Assembly (NCBI GenBank): GCA_041912175.1
Contig: JAYRNN010000172.1
Coordinates: 1 to 16,654 of the forward strand
Source of the DNA: CAZAGA01 sp041912175
Lineage (GTDB): Bacteria; Chloroflexota; Anaerolineae; Anaerolineales; UBA4823
Length of the DNA stretch: 16,654 nt
Direction of reading: 5' to 3'
In this document: positions 15,544 to 16,654 of the stretch, piece after piece
Layout: the number at the start of each line of letters is the position of its first letter
How positions within the stretch are numbered: position 1 is the stretch's first letter
Made by a program: the position numbers and the translations under genes
The notes under the pieces: generated by a model
The model's input: the letters and a program-made list of their open reading frames with translations, nothing else
Told to the model about the DNA's origin: nothing
The model's database searches: none

Positions 15544-16107
15544 TCAGGTTTTCGTCCTATCCTCTTTAAGTTTCTCTAGCCACTCCTCTCTCCAGAAGAA
15601 GAAACAACTTCGATCACACGGCCCAAAATCGACCGTTCCATTACAATGAACATCTTCCAGGATGATAATATTTTTCGTCTTTTTCACTCGATAATCACGC
15701 TCATCCAGGAAACGGTTTACCCGCTTCCGAACTGTATACGTTTTACCACAGTGTGACCACATCTCCTCCATAAAAGCGCAACCCTTCAAGGAATCCCACC
15801 GATTAAGGCTTGCCTGGATTTGATCTTTCGACCTGACTCGAACAATATCTCCAGGTTGGATGAGGCCGGTAATAACTTCCACATTAACTGCCTGGCGCTC
15901 TTTCTTCTGGAAGAATTCACGCAAAGAATTTTTCATATACCTCAGCCTCCTTTTCGAAAAACGCTTCAAGCGGTTTTTGATCCGCTCTGCTTCAGTGGAT
16001 ACGCTGAAAGATTCCGCCATCTGCGGTACACCCTGTAGTTGGCAAATGTACCCGATTTGATCTTCTGTTTCAGAGCTAGAATCCTTGAGACGGTTATATT
16101 CACTCAT
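15544..16107 (-). CDS. 187-residue Cys-containing protein of unknown function
   Basis: I do not recognise a named family. The first 70 residues are charged and helical, with many Arg/Lys (about 41-72). The second half looks like a compact conserved domain. It has a strand-rich G86-DIVRVRS entry, an LNRWDSLKGC-x-FMEEMW stretch (101-117), then basic KTYTVRKRVNRF, an IIILEDVHCNG strand and a C-terminal C164-DRSC-FFFWREEWL. Cysteines 110, 120, 155, 164 and 168 could bind a metal ion or form a cofactor site. From memory, uncharacterised proteins ending in this DR-x-C-x-x-x-WREEW motif occur in polysaccharide and natural-product clusters, but I cannot verify that here. The gene follows the HlyD-like gene by 15 bases and precedes the FemAB-like gene by 28, so it belongs to the operon. 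No membrane segment is seen. Confidence 0.8.
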   Translation of the reverse strand: MSEYNRLKDSSSETEDQIGYICQLQGVPQMAESFSVSTEAERIKNRLKRFSKRRLRYMKNSLREFFQKKERQAVNVEVITGLIQPGDIVRVRSKDQIQASLNRWDSLKGCAFMEEMWSHCGKTYTVRKRVNRFLDERDYRVKKTKNIIILEDVHCNGTVDFGPCDRSCFFFWREEWLEKLKEDRTKT

Positions 16108-16122
16108 CGTTATCTCGTATGA

Positions 16123-16654
16123 TTATTCCGAATTATTAGGATTTAGGCGGATGTTCCCAACCATACCCCAGCGCACCTCAGCAGGCGGGTCAATCAATGA
16201 AATCGTTACCGTGAAATTACCAGGATCTGCATTCTCGGCCGGTTCGATTTTTTTCACTTCTCCGTTTACCTCAATTCCCGGAAGCGCATCAAAAGAGATG
16301 ATCGCCTGGTCGCCAATTTGAAGGTGAGCAACATCCGTATCGCTCATATTTGCCTCAATGATCAAATCTCGTAAATCGCTGATCAGTACGACTGGCTGTC
16401 CAGTTCCTGCGTATTCGCCATTGCGGATTAAAACTTTTATAACCGTACCGTGAACCGGAGAGGTCAGGATTGCTTTCTCGAATTGAGCTTTGACCCGTTC
16501 CAGGTTCGCTTTAGCCTGCTCCAGCTCGGCTTGGGCGAGTGCGACTACTTCCGGATAAGGCTGATCGTTTAAATCCTTTAGCCGGGCCTCAGCAAGGGTG
16601 ATCTGGACTGCCCTAGCGGTCGCCTCTGCTTTGGGCATATACTGGGGTACATTA
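16123..16654 (-). CDS. HlyD-family membrane fusion protein, N-terminus outside the window
   Basis: C-terminal 177 codons of a periplasmic adaptor/membrane fusion protein. The frame stays open to the right edge beyond the internal ATG at 16638, so the gene is cut by the window. A coiled-coil hairpin arm (visible to about residue 54, counted from that ATG) leads to the lipoyl half-motif ILTSPVHGTVIKVLIRNGEY (57-76). A beta-barrel domain (about 90-170) with NMSDTDVAHLQIGDQAIISF follows. Such proteins link an inner-membrane ABC or RND/MacB-type pump to the outside. It is the first visible gene of a tight minus-strand operon, so a transporter is expected just beyond the right edge. Confidence 0.9.
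   Translation of the reverse strand, partial: NVPQYMPKAEATARAVQITLAEARLKDLNDQPYPEVVALAQAELEQAKANLERVKAQFEKAILTSPVHGTVIKVLIRNGEYAGTGQPVVLISDLRDLIIEANMSDTDVAHLQIGDQAIISFDALPGIEVNGEVKKIEPAENADPGNFTVTISLIDPPAEVRWGMVGNIRLNPNNSE

Overview
The window looks like a stretch of a mesophilic Chloroflexota chromosome, probably Anaerolineae-like. This is an inference from gene style: a giant TPR protein, proline/threonine-rich lipoprotein linkers, a single-membrane-type envelope gene set, TTG and GTG starts, and moderate GC. No RNA gene or phylogenetic marker is present to prove it. The window is almost fully coding, with eleven genes, two of them cut by the window edges. No mobile element, CRISPR array, tRNA or rRNA was seen, and no gene-free stretch exceeds 300 bases.

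Region 1 (1-8248, + strand) holds two large genes read in series. The first encodes the C-terminal 1,740 or more residues of an all-helical TPR superhelix. Seven bases after its stop comes a 984-residue protein with a short TPR-like N-terminus, an Ala/Pro-rich linker and a caspase-fold cysteine peptidase of the gingipain (C25)/CHAT type, with a putative His675/Cys723 dyad. Neither the peptidase nor the visible part of the TPR protein has a secretion signal or membrane segment. The unit ends in a strong 13-bp hairpin. This TPR scaffold plus TPR-caspase pair is the most interesting content of the window.

Region 2 (8278-10699) has two membrane-anchored extracytoplasmic enzymes facing each other: a class A beta-lactamase-fold serine hydrolase (+) and a DsbA/BdbD-like thiol-disulfide oxidoreductase (-). 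A 14-bp hairpin lies between their ends.

Region 3 (10700-13375, + strand) starts from an AT-rich divergent promoter region carrying a TTTACC-N8-GGTAAA palindrome. It encodes a three-gene ABC exporter: one ATPase and two paralogous ABC-2-type permeases (COG4586/COG4587/COG3694 type, substrate unknown).

Region 4 (13396-16654, - strand) is a tight operon read from the right edge. It encodes an HlyD-type membrane fusion protein (N-terminus outside the window), a 187-residue Cys-containing protein of unknown function, a FemAB/GNAT-fold transferase, and a GH16 lipoprotein glycosidase translationally coupled to it by an ATGA overlap. Together they suggest an envelope or exopolysaccharide/natural-product locus continuing to the right of the window.
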